A DNA stretch of 64,000 nucleotides, taken from NCBI GenBank assembly GCA_963800415.1, contig CAWDBS010000044.1, positions 62,001 through 126,000 on the forward strand. The letters are read 5' to 3'. A model generated the notes under the pieces. It was not told the DNA's origin and searched no databases. It was given only the letters and a program-made list of their open reading frames with translations. This document shows, one piece after another, positions 6,791-15,500 of this stretch. This DNA is from Palsa-504 sp963800415 (GTDB taxonomy: Bacteria > Actinomycetota > Actinomycetes > Streptosporangiales > Streptosporangiaceae). How positions within the stretch are numbered: the first letter of the stretch is position 1; each line of letters opens with the position of its first letter. Both the position numbers and the translations under genes were made by a program.

Positions 6791-7380
6791 CCGAGCACTC
6801 CTTTGGTGCTGGGGATGCCGCCGGATCGCGGGTCGGGCGCCGCGGCCGCGCGCAGCGCCCGGGCGACCGCCTTGAACTGGGCTTCGACGATGTGGTGCGC
6901 GTTGCGGCCCTCGATCACCCGCACGTGCAGGCAGATCCCGGCGGCGAACGCCAGCGACTCGAAGATGTGCCGGGTCAGCGTGGTGTCGTAGCTGCCGATC
7001 AGCGGAGCCATGCCGTCCGGCTCGTGGTGCACCAGGTAGGGGCGCCCGGATAGGTCCACCGCGGCCTGCACCAGCGTCTCGTCCAGCGGGACCAGCGCGT
7101 TGCCGAACCGGGCGATGCCGGATTTATCGCCCAGCGCTTCCTTGAGCGCCTGGCCGAGCGTGATGGCGGTGTCCTCCACGGTGTGATGCGCGTCGATGTC
7201 GACATCGCCCTTGGCTCGCACCGTCAGGTCGAGAGAGCCGTGCTTGCCCAGCTGGGCCAGCATGTGGTCGAAGAACGGCACGCCGGTGCCGACCTCGACC
7301 ACCCCGATGCCGTCCAGGTCGAGTTCCACCATGATCTGCGTCTCGTGGGTGAGCCGCTCCACCCGCGCCACCCGGTTCAT
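6787..7380 (-). CDS. hisB: Imidazoleglycerol-phosphate dehydratase HisB
   Basis: This manganese-dependent dehydratase converts IGP to imidazole acetol phosphate. It is monofunctional at 197 residues, with no phosphatase domain. Metal-binding signatures are present: GVPFFDHMLAQLGKHG near residue 40, DAHHTVEDTAI near 70, and RNAHHIVEAQFKA near 168. The ATG at 7380 overlaps the hisC stop (ATGA) and starts with the usual RVARVERLTHET segment. The longer open frame upstream is the shadow of hisC. Confidence 0.96.
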   Translation of the reverse strand: MNRVARVERLTHETQIMVELDLDGIGVVEVGTGVPFFDHMLAQLGKHGSLDLTVRAKGDVDIDAHHTVEDTAITLGQALKEALGDKSGIARFGNALVPLDETLVQAAVDLSGRPYLVHHEPDGMAPLIGSYDTTLTRHIFESLAFAAGICLHVRVIEGRNAHHIVEAQFKAVARALRAAAAPDPRSGGIPSTKGVLG

Positions 7381-8456
7381 GAATCGAGCACCTCGTCCAG
7401 GGCCGCACGGAACGACGCCATCTCTGCGGGCGTCCCCACCGTGACCCGCAGCCAGCGCGGCGGGCCGACCTCCCGGACGAGCACGCCGCGGTCGAGCAGG
7501 CCCTGCCAGACCGCACGCCGCGAGTCGAACTCGCCGAACAGCACGAAGTTCGCGTCGGAATCCGCCACGGCCAGGCCCCGCTGCCGGAGCCAGGCGACGA
7601 GCCCGTCCCGTTCGGCCCGAAGTCTCGTGACGGTGGCCAGTGGCTCGGCGGCCAGCGCGAGTGCGGCCCGCGCCGCCGCCTGGGTGACGGCGGACAGGTG
7701 GTAGGGGAGCCGCACGATGAGCAGCTTCTCCACCACCTCGGGCGCGGCGGCCAGGTACCCGATACGGGCGCCCGCCATGGCGAACGCCTTGGACATGGTG
7801 CGGGTGACCACCAGGTGAGGGTGGCGCGGCAGCAGCGCGAGCGCGCTCGGCGTGCCCTCGCGGGCGAACTCCGCGTACGCCTCGTCGATCACCACCAGGC
7901 CCGGCGCGGCGGCGCAGACCGCCTCGATCAGCTCCGTCGGGGCGGCGGTGCCGGTCGGGTTGTTCGGCGAGGTGAGGAAGACCAGGTCCGGCCGGTGCTC
8001 GGTGATCACGCGGGCCGCCCGCTCCGGGTCCAGGCCGAAGTCCTCGTCGCGGGCCGCCGAGACCCAGCCGGTGCACGTCACCCGGGCGATCAGGTGGTGC
8101 ATGGAGTAGCCGGGATCGAAGCCGAGCGCCCGCCGGCCCGGCCCGCCGAACGCCTGCAGCAGCTGCTGGATGACCTCGTTGGAGCCGTTAGCCGCCCACA
8201 CCTGGGCGCCGGTCAGCCCGTGCCCCAGGTAGTCGGCCAGGTCCTTGCGCAGCTCGACCGCGTCCCGGTCCGGATACCGGTTCAGCATGCCCGCCGCCTG
8301 CGCCACCGCGTCCGCGATCGCCCGGACCAGGCGGGGACTGGGCGGATAGGGGTTCTCGTTGGTGTTCAGCCGGACCGGTACATCGATCTGCGGAGCGCCG
8401 TACGGCTGCAGGTCTTTCAGGTCATTCCGAACGGACAGGGACGGGGCCTTGGTCAC
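7377..8456 (-). CDS. hisC: Histidinol-phosphate aminotransferase HisC
   Basis: A PLP-dependent class I/II aminotransferase that makes histidinol phosphate. It has about 359 residues. RLNTNENPYPPSP sits at the N-terminus, SPNNPTGTA and VIDEAYAEF in the large domain, and the PLP lysine is in TMSKAFAMAGARIGY. The GTG at 8456 overlaps the hisD stop (GTGA); the open frame further upstream lies inside hisD. It is part of the tightly coupled hisD-C-B-H-A-F operon. Confidence 0.95.
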   Translation of the reverse strand: MTKAPSLSVRNDLKDLQPYGAPQIDVPVRLNTNENPYPPSPRLVRAIADAVAQAAGMLNRYPDRDAVELRKDLADYLGHGLTGAQVWAANGSNEVIQQLLQAFGGPGRRALGFDPGYSMHHLIARVTCTGWVSAARDEDFGLDPERAARVITEHRPDLVFLTSPNNPTGTAAPTELIEAVCAAAPGLVVIDEAYAEFAREGTPSALALLPRHPHLVVTRTMSKAFAMAGARIGYLAAAPEVVEKLLIVRLPYHLSAVTQAAARAALALAAEPLATVTRLRAERDGLVAWLRQRGLAVADSDANFVLFGEFDSRRAVWQGLLDRGVLVREVGPPRWLRVTVGTPAEMASFRAALDEVLDS

Positions 8457-9790
8457 GGCTCGCCGTCCTGGCGAGGCACCCGCACCCGGACCGCCTGGAC
8501 GTGGGCGTCCAGGTCCTCGGCCCCGCCGAGCGCGTCGATCAGCGGCGCGGTGGCGGCCAGCGCACCGCGGTCGCACTCCACTACGTTCACCAGGCGCAGG
8601 AAGGGGAACACCGAAAGCCCGCTGGTGTGCCGCGCGGTACCGCCGGTCGGCAGCACGTGGTTCGAGCCGGCCAGGTAGTCCCCGAGCGAGACCGGCGAGT
8701 ACGGGCCGGCGAATACCGCGCCCGCGTTGGTGACCCGCGCCGCCAGCTTGGCCGCGTCCCTGGCCTGGATCTCCAGGTGCTCGGGCGCCCACGCGTCGCT
8801 CACCGCCAGCGCGGCGTCTTGGTCGTCGACGAGCACGCACGCGGACTGGCCTTTGAGGGCCTTCTCTACTCGCTCACGGTGCCGGGCGGCGGGCACCTGC
8901 CTGGTGAGCTCGGCGTCGACCCGCGCGGCCAGGCCCGCGTCGGTGGTGATGAGCAGGCAGGCCGCGAGCTCATCGTGTTCGGCCTGCGCGACCAGGTCGG
9001 CGGCGACGTGGCGGGGGTCCGCGGTGTCATCGGCGATGATCGCCACCTCGGTGGGGCCGGCCTCGCCGTCGGTGCCGACCACGCCGCGCAGCACCCGCTT
9101 GGCCGCGGCCACGTAGACGTTGCCCGGCCCGGTGATGACGTCGGCTGGCGCGCAGTCCTGCGTGCCGTAGGCGAACATCGCCAGCGCCTGCGCCCCGCCG
9201 GCCGCGTGCACCTCGCGCACGCCGAGCAGCGCGCAGGCGGCGAGCACGGACGGGTGCGGCAGCCCGCCGTGGCGGGCCTGCGGCGGCGACGCCACGGCGA
9301 TCGCGCCGACGCCCGCGACCTGAGCCGGGACAATGTTCATCACGACAGAGGAGGGATAGGCCACCAGGCCGCCGGGGACGTACACCCCGGCCCGCCCGAC
9401 CGGGACGAAGCGCCCGGTGACGGTCAGGCCCTCGGTGACCTGGGTGGGATTCTCGGCCGGCAGCTGCGCCTGGTGTACCCGCCTGGTGCGCCTGACGGCC
9501 TCCTCGAGGGCGGCCTTGACGGCTGGGTCCAGCCCGGCCAGCGCCTCGTCCAGCGCCCGCTGCGGCACCCGGGTGGTGGCCAGGTCAACGCCGTCGAACC
9601 GGGCGGTGTACTCGCGGACTGCCTCGGCGCCCCGGCGCCTGACGTCGTCGCACAGCGGGCGGATCTGCGCGACGGCCGCCTCGACGTCGGTCCTGGCGCG
9701 CGGCAGGACGCCGGCCAGGACGGTCCGGCTGAGGCTGCCGGGGGCGTGCCCGCGTAGGTCGATGCAGCGTAGGTCGATAGGGGGAATCAC
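8453..9790 (-). CDS. hisD: Histidinol dehydrogenase HisD
   Basis: A zinc enzyme performing the last two oxidations to L-histidine with NAD. It has 445 residues, a typical length. GRAGVYVPGG, the NAD-site region ITGPGNVYVAAAKR, AGPTEVAIIAD and the C-terminal metal/substrate segment GDYLAGSNHVLPT followed by a GLSVFPFLR block are all visible. It is the first gene of the his operon; the ATG at 9790 lies 9 bp after the end of an upstream membrane-protein gene on the same strand, so the promoter may be further upstream. Confidence 0.96.
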   Translation of the reverse strand: MIPPIDLRCIDLRGHAPGSLSRTVLAGVLPRARTDVEAAVAQIRPLCDDVRRRGAEAVREYTARFDGVDLATTRVPQRALDEALAGLDPAVKAALEEAVRRTRRVHQAQLPAENPTQVTEGLTVTGRFVPVGRAGVYVPGGLVAYPSSVVMNIVPAQVAGVGAIAVASPPQARHGGLPHPSVLAACALLGVREVHAAGGAQALAMFAYGTQDCAPADVITGPGNVYVAAAKRVLRGVVGTDGEAGPTEVAIIADDTADPRHVAADLVAQAEHDELAACLLITTDAGLAARVDAELTRQVPAARHRERVEKALKGQSACVLVDDQDAALAVSDAWAPEHLEIQARDAAKLAARVTNAGAVFAGPYSPVSLGDYLAGSNHVLPTGGTARHTSGLSVFPFLRLVNVVECDRGALAATAPLIDALGGAEDLDAHVQAVRVRVPRQDGEP

Positions 9791-9799
9791 CTGCCTAGT

Positions 9800-10501
9800 C
9801 TACGGAGAGTACGCCCCGCCCATCTCCACATCGGGCCCGGCGTTGAGCCCGGTGTCGGGTTCCGCGGGCCGGCGGCCGCCGTACTCGGCCAGCAGTATGA
9901 CCACCGAGGTGAGCCCCGGCCAGAGCGCCAGCGCGCTCTTGGCCCCGAGGGCCAGCGACGAGTGGAACGAGGTGCCGTCCGGGCTGGCGGCGAGCAGGTG
10001 GTGGTAGGTCCCGAGGCCGATGTTCTCGCCGGTCCAGAGCGCCAGCAGGGCGGCCGCCACCGCCCCGAGGACGAGCCCGGCCGCCGCGGTCCAGCCCGCC
10101 CGGCGGACCAGCAGGCGGTAGCCGACGACGCCGGTGATCGCTCCGCCGAGCACCGCGATCAGGCAGAACCAGGCGTCGGCGAGGATGAACGCGTTGCTCT
10201 CCGCGTTGACCAGCTGGGCCTCGCCGGGCCCGACCTGGAGCAGCAGCGCCCGCGGCGCCAGCGCGGCCCAGATGAGCCCGGCCGCCACGCCGAGCACCGC
10301 GCTGCCCGCCAGGGCCGCTGCGAATGCGGCCAGTCGCCCCTTCGTCGGTCCTCCCTCGTCGGCTCGTCGCCCCGCACGATCGTACCCGTCAGTCTCTTTC
10401 CGGCTCGATGGCGTGCACCTCGGGCAGGATCGCCGCGACCGCCTCGAAGGTGACCTCGTCCAGCTTGTGCTGGAGGTTGTCGCGAAACCGGGCCGGAACA
10501 A
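9800..10501 (-). CDS. Hypothetical four-helix membrane protein (DUF2567-like)
   Basis: The protein has four hydrophobic segments, roughly LAAFAAALAGSAVLGVAAG, ADAWFCLIAVLGGAITGVVG, AAGLVLGAVAAALLALW and SALALWPGLTSVVILLA. The central GPGEAQLVNAES segment and overall pattern resemble actinobacterial DUF2567 proteins, but this is a by-eye resemblance. The start is uncertain: the frame extends to a TTG at 10501, yet the first 45 residues are Arg/Ser-rich, look like an antisense-quality shadow, and overlap a better-looking 39-codon ORF. The true start may be a non-standard codon near 10350, after the purine-rich GAGGGAGGA. It lies just upstream of hisD, probably co-transcribed. Confidence 0.65.
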   Translation of the reverse strand: MFRPGFATTSSTSWTRSPSRRSRRSCPRCTPSSRKETDGYDRAGRRADEGGPTKGRLAAFAAALAGSAVLGVAAGLIWAALAPRALLLQVGPGEAQLVNAESNAFILADAWFCLIAVLGGAITGVVGYRLLVRRAGWTAAAGLVLGAVAAALLALWTGENIGLGTYHHLLAASPDGTSFHSSLALGAKSALALWPGLTSVVILLAEYGGRRPAEPDTGLNAGPDVEMGGAYSP

Positions 10502-10508
10502 ACCTCAT
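10389..10508 (-). CDS. Small 39-residue conserved-looking ORF
   Basis: The ORF runs from ATG 10508 to TGA 10389 and encodes an amphipathic peptide (RFRDNLQHKLDEVTFEAV, then PEVHAIEPERD). Its composition is balanced, unlike the Arg/Ser-rich alternative frame. It lies immediately before the membrane protein and the his operon. I do not recognise a family. It could be a small protein or the true N-terminal coding frame of a neighbouring gene. Confidence 0.4.
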   Translation of the reverse strand: MRFVPARFRDNLQHKLDEVTFEAVAAILPEVHAIEPERD

Positions 10509-10573
10509 TGTCTGTTTAGGCACGTTTATCGCGGGGAGTCGGAATGCGGTTCCGATACCTCACGGAGGTCATA

Positions 10574-11305
10574 ATGTCGACCGGAGCACTAATAGGCATC
10601 ATTATCGTCGTCATCGTCGTGGTGGCAGCAGTAGCGGTGGCCTCGGCTGAAATCCGGCGGGCGAGGCTGCGCCGCCAGTTCGGGCCGGAGTACGACCGCA
10701 TGGTTCAGCAGCTGGGCAGCAGGAAGAAGGCCGACGCCGAGCTCGCCGGACGGCAACGGCGCGTGCAGGCGCTCGGAATTCACGAGCTTTCGCCCGAGCA
10801 GCAGGCCAGCTACAGCGGCGACTGGACCGCGGTCCAGGAGCGGTTCGTGGACACCCCGGCCGAGGCGGTAGCCGCCGCCGACACACTTATCTGGAATGTC
10901 ATGCGGGACCGCGGATACCCCGCCGGCGACCGCAATGCCAGCATGGACGCCCTGTCCGTCTACCACGCCCGTTCGCTCGAGGGTTACCGGCAGACGCTGG
11001 GCCTGCAGACCGAATCGGCGACCACTGAACAGCTCAGGGAAGCCATGATCCGTTACCGCGCGCTGTTCGTGGACCTGACCGGCCTGCGGGAGAGCCACGG
11101 CGAGCCGGAGCGCGACCGCCTCGCGGAGATCCGCGACCGCGCCGCCGGCAGCCGCGCTGTAGCCGGCGACGGCACGGTCACCACGGAAACCGGCGGCCGT
11201 GTCGCTGCAGACAGCGACCTAGCCGCCGGGAACCGCAAGCTCGCCGCGCGCGACAACGACCTGGCCACGGAGGACGCCAACCGGACCGCGGACACGCCCC
11301 GTTAG
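10574..11305 (+). CDS. Membrane-anchored hypothetical protein, paralogue of the next gene
   Basis: The ATG at 10574 has a good GGAGG 5 nt upstream, so the ten-residue longer open frame is rejected. The protein of 243 residues opens with one hydrophobic helix (ALIGIIIVVIVVVAAVAVAS), then a charged helical region. Next comes a core with DWTAVQERFVDTPAEAVAAAD and, later, TEQLREAMIRYRALFVDL. The tail is rich in short Ala/Arg/Asp repeats. The core (W-x-x-(V/I)-Q-x-RFVD-x-P) also occurs in the gene at 11517, so the two are probably an ancient tandem duplication. The function is unknown. An IS200/IS605-type end relic lies between them. Confidence 0.72.
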   Translation: MSTGALIGIIIVVIVVVAAVAVASAEIRRARLRRQFGPEYDRMVQQLGSRKKADAELAGRQRRVQALGIHELSPEQQASYSGDWTAVQERFVDTPAEAVAAADTLIWNVMRDRGYPAGDRNASMDALSVYHARSLEGYRQTLGLQTESATTEQLREAMIRYRALFVDLTGLRESHGEPERDRLAEIRDRAAGSRAVAGDGTVTTETGGRVAADSDLAAGNRKLAARDNDLATEDANRTADTPR

Positions 11306-11350
11306 GGCATCACACGCCTCGATAGGCACTCACGGGAGAGATGATTCCTT

Positions 11351-11389
11351 TGACATCCTCCACCCGCCTGACGGCAGGGGATTCCAGCC
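11351..11389 (-). mobile_element. Solo right-end relic of an IS200/IS605-type (TnpB) element
   Basis: On the minus strand the segment reads GAATCCCC, an imperfect hairpin of about 6 bp, then GTGGAGGATGTCAAA. This is the conserved pattern at the right end of actinobacterial IS605-family elements, where it also forms the 3' part of the TnpB guide (omega) RNA. No tnpA or tnpB sequence remains on either side; about 120 bp of unusually AT-rich DNA lies between it and the next gene. The call rests on pattern recognition of the motif. Confidence 0.55.
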
Positions 11390-11516
11390 GGTTTCATGCT
11401 GGGTAATACAGATGCCCGCTTGGTTATCGCGGACATATTCGATTATACCACTACATGAAGGGAGGAAGTGGCGTTTACTCCCGGCCTGAACGCCAGGGTC
11501 TCACGCCGCGATCCTT

Positions 11517-12512
11517 ATGACGCAAGATCAGTACGGCCAGGCGAGGGGACCCGGCCACGTCGTCCGTGGCGACGTGGTCCCCGAGGATGCGGCCGAAGAA
11601 TTCCCCACCGGGGAGTCCAAGCCGATGACCCGTTTCCAGAAGGTGGCTTCAGCTCTGCGCGGAGGCGGCACCGAACACGACGATGAGGACCAGGCGGTTG
11701 CTGATCAGGCTGCTGCTGACCGGGCGGGCACGGTCCCGGATGTCCCGGACGCTGCGGCGGCCCACCAGGACGCCCCGGCGGCCAGCCCGCGGTGGGTGAC
11801 CCAGCAGGATGAGGCGGCCATGGTCAACAGCCCGATCGCCCGGGAGAAGCACCCCAACGGCGACTACTGGGAGGAGCCCGGTGCGGTGACCAGCCCCGAT
11901 GTGCCCGTGACGCAGGCCGGGCCTTACGCCGCGGATCACCCGGCGACCGAGCCGGACATGTTCGGCACCACTACGCGCGCGCGCAACGGGACCGCTGCGG
12001 CTCCCGCTGCGGGGGGTCAGGCCGGCGCCGCGACGATCGCGGACGTCCCGGCGAGCGGCGCCCCGGCGAGCGGCGTCCCGGACCCGGCCGCCGACGCCAC
12101 GGGGACCACGGGTCGGCACGCCGCCGGCACCCCGGCCGGCAGCGAGCTGCGGCCCGGCGAGGCAGCCGGGACCCTGGGTGACGTCAGCGATCTCAGCTAC
12201 GGGAACCTGATCCCGGACCTGGCGGTCTACACCGAGCAGTGGCAGCAGATCCAGTTCAGGTTCGTGGACGACCCGCACGGGTCAGTGACCGAGGCCGCCG
12301 ACATCGTCGCCCAGGTGACGGCCAAGATGGAAACGGCCATCCAGGAGCGGCAGCGCGCCATCGAGGAGCGGCAGCGCGCCATTCAGGACCAGCAGCGCTC
12401 GCTGCGCGGCCGGTGGGGTGAGGGCACGAACGCCGGCACCGAGGCGCTGCGCGAGACACTGCGGATGTACAAGACCTTCCTCGACCAGCTCATCGGCCCC
12501 CGGGCCAGCTAA
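11517..12512 (+). CDS. Acidic hypothetical protein sharing a core domain with the upstream gene
   Basis: A 331-residue soluble protein. Residues 1-220 are disordered-looking, rich in Ala, Pro, Gly and Asp, with a repeated ASGAPASGVP-like stretch. The C-terminal 110 residues carry the shared core: YTEQWQQIQFRFVDDP, a coiled-coil with repeated ERQRAIEERQRAI, then TEALRETLRMYKTFLDQL. No catalytic motif is seen. The ATG at 11517 lacks a good ribosome binding site; a GGAGG at 11461-11465 sits too far upstream, in front of another frame, so the start is uncertain. It converges on dnaE with a 3-bp gap and a small 6-bp hairpin formed around the two stop codons. Confidence 0.72.
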   Translation: MTQDQYGQARGPGHVVRGDVVPEDAAEEFPTGESKPMTRFQKVASALRGGGTEHDDEDQAVADQAAADRAGTVPDVPDAAAAHQDAPAASPRWVTQQDEAAMVNSPIAREKHPNGDYWEEPGAVTSPDVPVTQAGPYAADHPATEPDMFGTTTRARNGTAAAPAAGGQAGAATIADVPASGAPASGVPDPAADATGTTGRHAAGTPAGSELRPGEAAGTLGDVSDLSYGNLIPDLAVYTEQWQQIQFRFVDDPHGSVTEAADIVAQVTAKMETAIQERQRAIEERQRAIQDQQRSLRGRWGEGTNAGTEALRETLRMYKTFLDQLIGPRAS

Positions 12513-12515
12513 ACG

Positions 12516-15500
12516 CTAGCTGACGCAGGCCGGACCGAGTAGCTGCTTCAGGTCGCCGATCAGGGCGGGTGAGGTGGCTACCCGGAGCTTGTCGTCGAGC
12601 CGGACCACCGTGGTGCGCTCGTGGCCGCGCAGTCTGAGGTGCACCTCGGTCGGGCCGGGGTGAGTCACGAGCACCTCGCGGAGCCGCTCCACCACGGGCG
12701 GCACGCACCGGGTCACCGGCATCGACACCACGAAGGGGCCGGAGTCGTCTACCGACAGGTCCGGGATGGTCAGGTCCATGGCGATCAGCTTGGGCACGTC
12801 GTCCCGGCGGTCCACCTTGCCCTTCACCACCACCACCGCGTCCTCTGCGATCGAGGTGGCGTACAGCTGGTAGGTCTGCGGGAAGAACAGCACCTCGATG
12901 GCCCCGCCCAGGTCCTCGAGCGCGGCCGCGGCCCACTGGTTGCCCTGCTTGGTCACCTTGCGCTGCACCCCGGACAAGATGCCGCCGACCTTGACGATCT
13001 GCGCGTCTGACCGGTCGCCGGCCCGCGGCCGCGGTTCGGCGTCGTCCGCCATCAGCTCGGCGAGCGAGCAGTCGCTCTCCCTGGCGATGATGTGCTCGAT
13101 GCCGAAGAGCGGGTGGTCGGAGACGTAGAGCCCGAGCATCTCCCGCTCGAAATTCAACAGGGTGGACTTATCCCACTCCCCCGCCGGGACGGGCACGTCG
13201 AAGACCGCCTCCGCCTCGGCGTCGCCGCCGAACAGGGAGTCCTGCCCGATCGCCTCGTTCCGCTTGATGTCGATCACGGCGTCGACCGCCTGCTCGTGCA
13301 CGAGCACCAGGCCTTTGCGCGGGTGCTGGAACGAATCGAAGGCACCCGCCTTGATCAGCGACTCGATCACCCGCTTGTTGCACACGACCAGGGGTACCTT
13401 GCGCAAGAAGTCCGGGAAGCCGGTGAACCCGCCCTTGGACTTGCGGGCCGCGATGACCGCCTCCACCACGTTAGCGCCGACGTTGCGGATCGCCGCCAGG
13501 CCGAACCGGATGTCCCGCCCGACCGCCGCGAACGTCGCCACCGACTCGTTGACGTCGGGCGGCAGCACCTTGATGCCCATCCGGCGGCATTCGCTCAGGT
13601 AGAGCGCCGATTTGTCCTTATCGTCGGCGACGGAGGTGAGCAGCGCGGCCATGTACTCGGCGGGGTAGTTCGCCTTCAGGTAGGCGGTCCAGTAGGACAC
13701 CAGGCCGTATGCGGCGGAGTGGGCCTTGTTGAAGGCGTAGCCCGCAAACGGGACCAGCACGTCCCAGACCGCCTGGATCGCCTTGTCCGAGTAGCCGCGC
13801 TCCCGGCAGCCCTGCCGGAACGGGACGAACTCCTTGTCCAGGATCTCCTTCTTCTTCTTGCCCATGGCGCGGCGGAGCAGGTCTGCCTGTCCGAGCGTGT
13901 AGCCGGCCAGGATCTGGGCGGCCTTCTGCACCTGCTCCTGGTAGACGATCAGGCCGTAGGTCGGCTCGAGCACCTCGCGCAGCGGCTCCTCGAGCTCCGG
14001 GTGAATAGGCGTGATCTCCTGCTGCCCGTTCTTGCGCAGCGCGTAGTTGGTGTGCGAGTTCACGCCCATCGGGCCCGGCCGGTACAGGGCGCCGACGGCG
14101 GAGATGTCCTCGAAGTTGTCCGGCTTCATCGTCCGCAGCAGCGTGCGCATCGGCCCGCCGTCGAACTGGAACACGCCGAGCGTGTCGCCGCGGGACAGCA
14201 GGTCATAGGTCGGCTGGTCGTCCAGCGGCAGGCTCAGCAGGTCGATCGAGATGCCCCGGTTCTTCTCGATCGCGACGATCGCGTCGGCCATGATCGTCAG
14301 GTTGCGCAGGCCGAGGAAGTCCATCTTCAGCAGCCCGAGGCCCTCGCAGGTCGGGTAGTCGAACTGCGTGATGACCGCGCCGTCGGCGGGCCTGGTCCAG
14401 ACCGGGATGTGATCGGTCAGCGGCTCCGCCGACATGATCACCCCGGCCGCGTGCACGCCGGGCTGGCGGATCAGCCCCTCGATCCCGCGGGCGGTGTCGA
14501 TGATCTGCTTGATCTCCGCTTCGGCCTCATACAGTGAACGGAGCTCACCGGCCTCCTTGTACCGGGGGTGAGCCTCGTCGAAGATCCCGGACAGCGGGAT
14601 GTCCTTGCCCATCACGGCCGGCGGGAACGCCTTGGTGATCCGGTCGCCGAGCGCGTAGGGGAAGCCGAGCACCCGGCAGGAGTCCTTGATCGCGGCCTTG
14701 GCCTTGATCGTGCCGTAGGTGACGATCTGCGCGACCCGGTCCGAACCCCATTTCTGGGTCACGTACCTGATCACGTCGGCCCGGCCACGCTCGTCGAAGT
14801 CGATGTCGATGTCCGGCATGGAGACGCGCTCGGGGTTGAGGAAGCGCTCGAAGATCAGGCCGTGATCCAGCGGGTCCAGGTCGGTGATGCCCATCGCGTA
14901 GGCGACGATCGAGCCTGCCGCGGAGCCGCGTCCGGGGCCAACCGCGACGCCGTTGTTCTTCGCCCACATGATGAAGTCGGCGACCACGAGGAAGTACGCC
15001 GGGAACCCCATCTGGCAGATGATCGCGATCTCGTACTCGGCCTGCTTGCGCCGCTGGTCGTCGAACCCGGCCGGGTAACGGCGCTCCATGCCCTTCCACA
15101 CCTCGGCGCGGAACAGGTCGGCCTCGGATTCGAAGCCGTCCGGGATGGGGAACCTGGGCATCAGGTTGACGAAGTCGAACATGCCGCTGGTGTCGACCCG
15201 GTCGGCGATCAGCAGCTGGCTGTTGCGGCAGCCCTCCTGCCACAGATCGCTGCGGTCCAGGGCGTACATCTCGGCGGCGGGTTTGATGTAGTAGCCGGTG
15301 CCCTCGAACCGGAACCGGTCCGCGTCGGCCAGGCTCTTGCCGGTCTGGATGCACAGCAGCATGTCGTGGGACTGGGCGTCTGGCTCGCGGGTGTAGTGCG
15401 AGTCGTTGGTGACCACTGGCGGGATGCCGAGCTTCTTGCCGATCTCGGCCAGGCCGTCACGGACCCGGCGCTCGATGTCCAGGCCGTGTTCCATCAGCTC

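Noticed and set aside
11468..11686. GTG-started 72-codon frame after GGAGG at 11461
   Set aside because: The spacing of 2 nt is too short, and the frame becomes Arg/Pro-rich where it overlaps the better frame starting at 11517.
12506..12522. CAGCTA/TAGCTG hairpin as a bidirectional terminator between convergent genes
   Set aside because: The stem is only 6 bp, weak for this GC content, with no T run; it is mostly formed by the two stop codons and their contexts.
13092..14537. A 481-codon plus-strand frame antisense to dnaE
   Set aside because: It is a GC-codon shadow of dnaE: rich in Arg, Val, His and Gly, no recognisable domain, and the opposite strand is a fully conserved polymerase.
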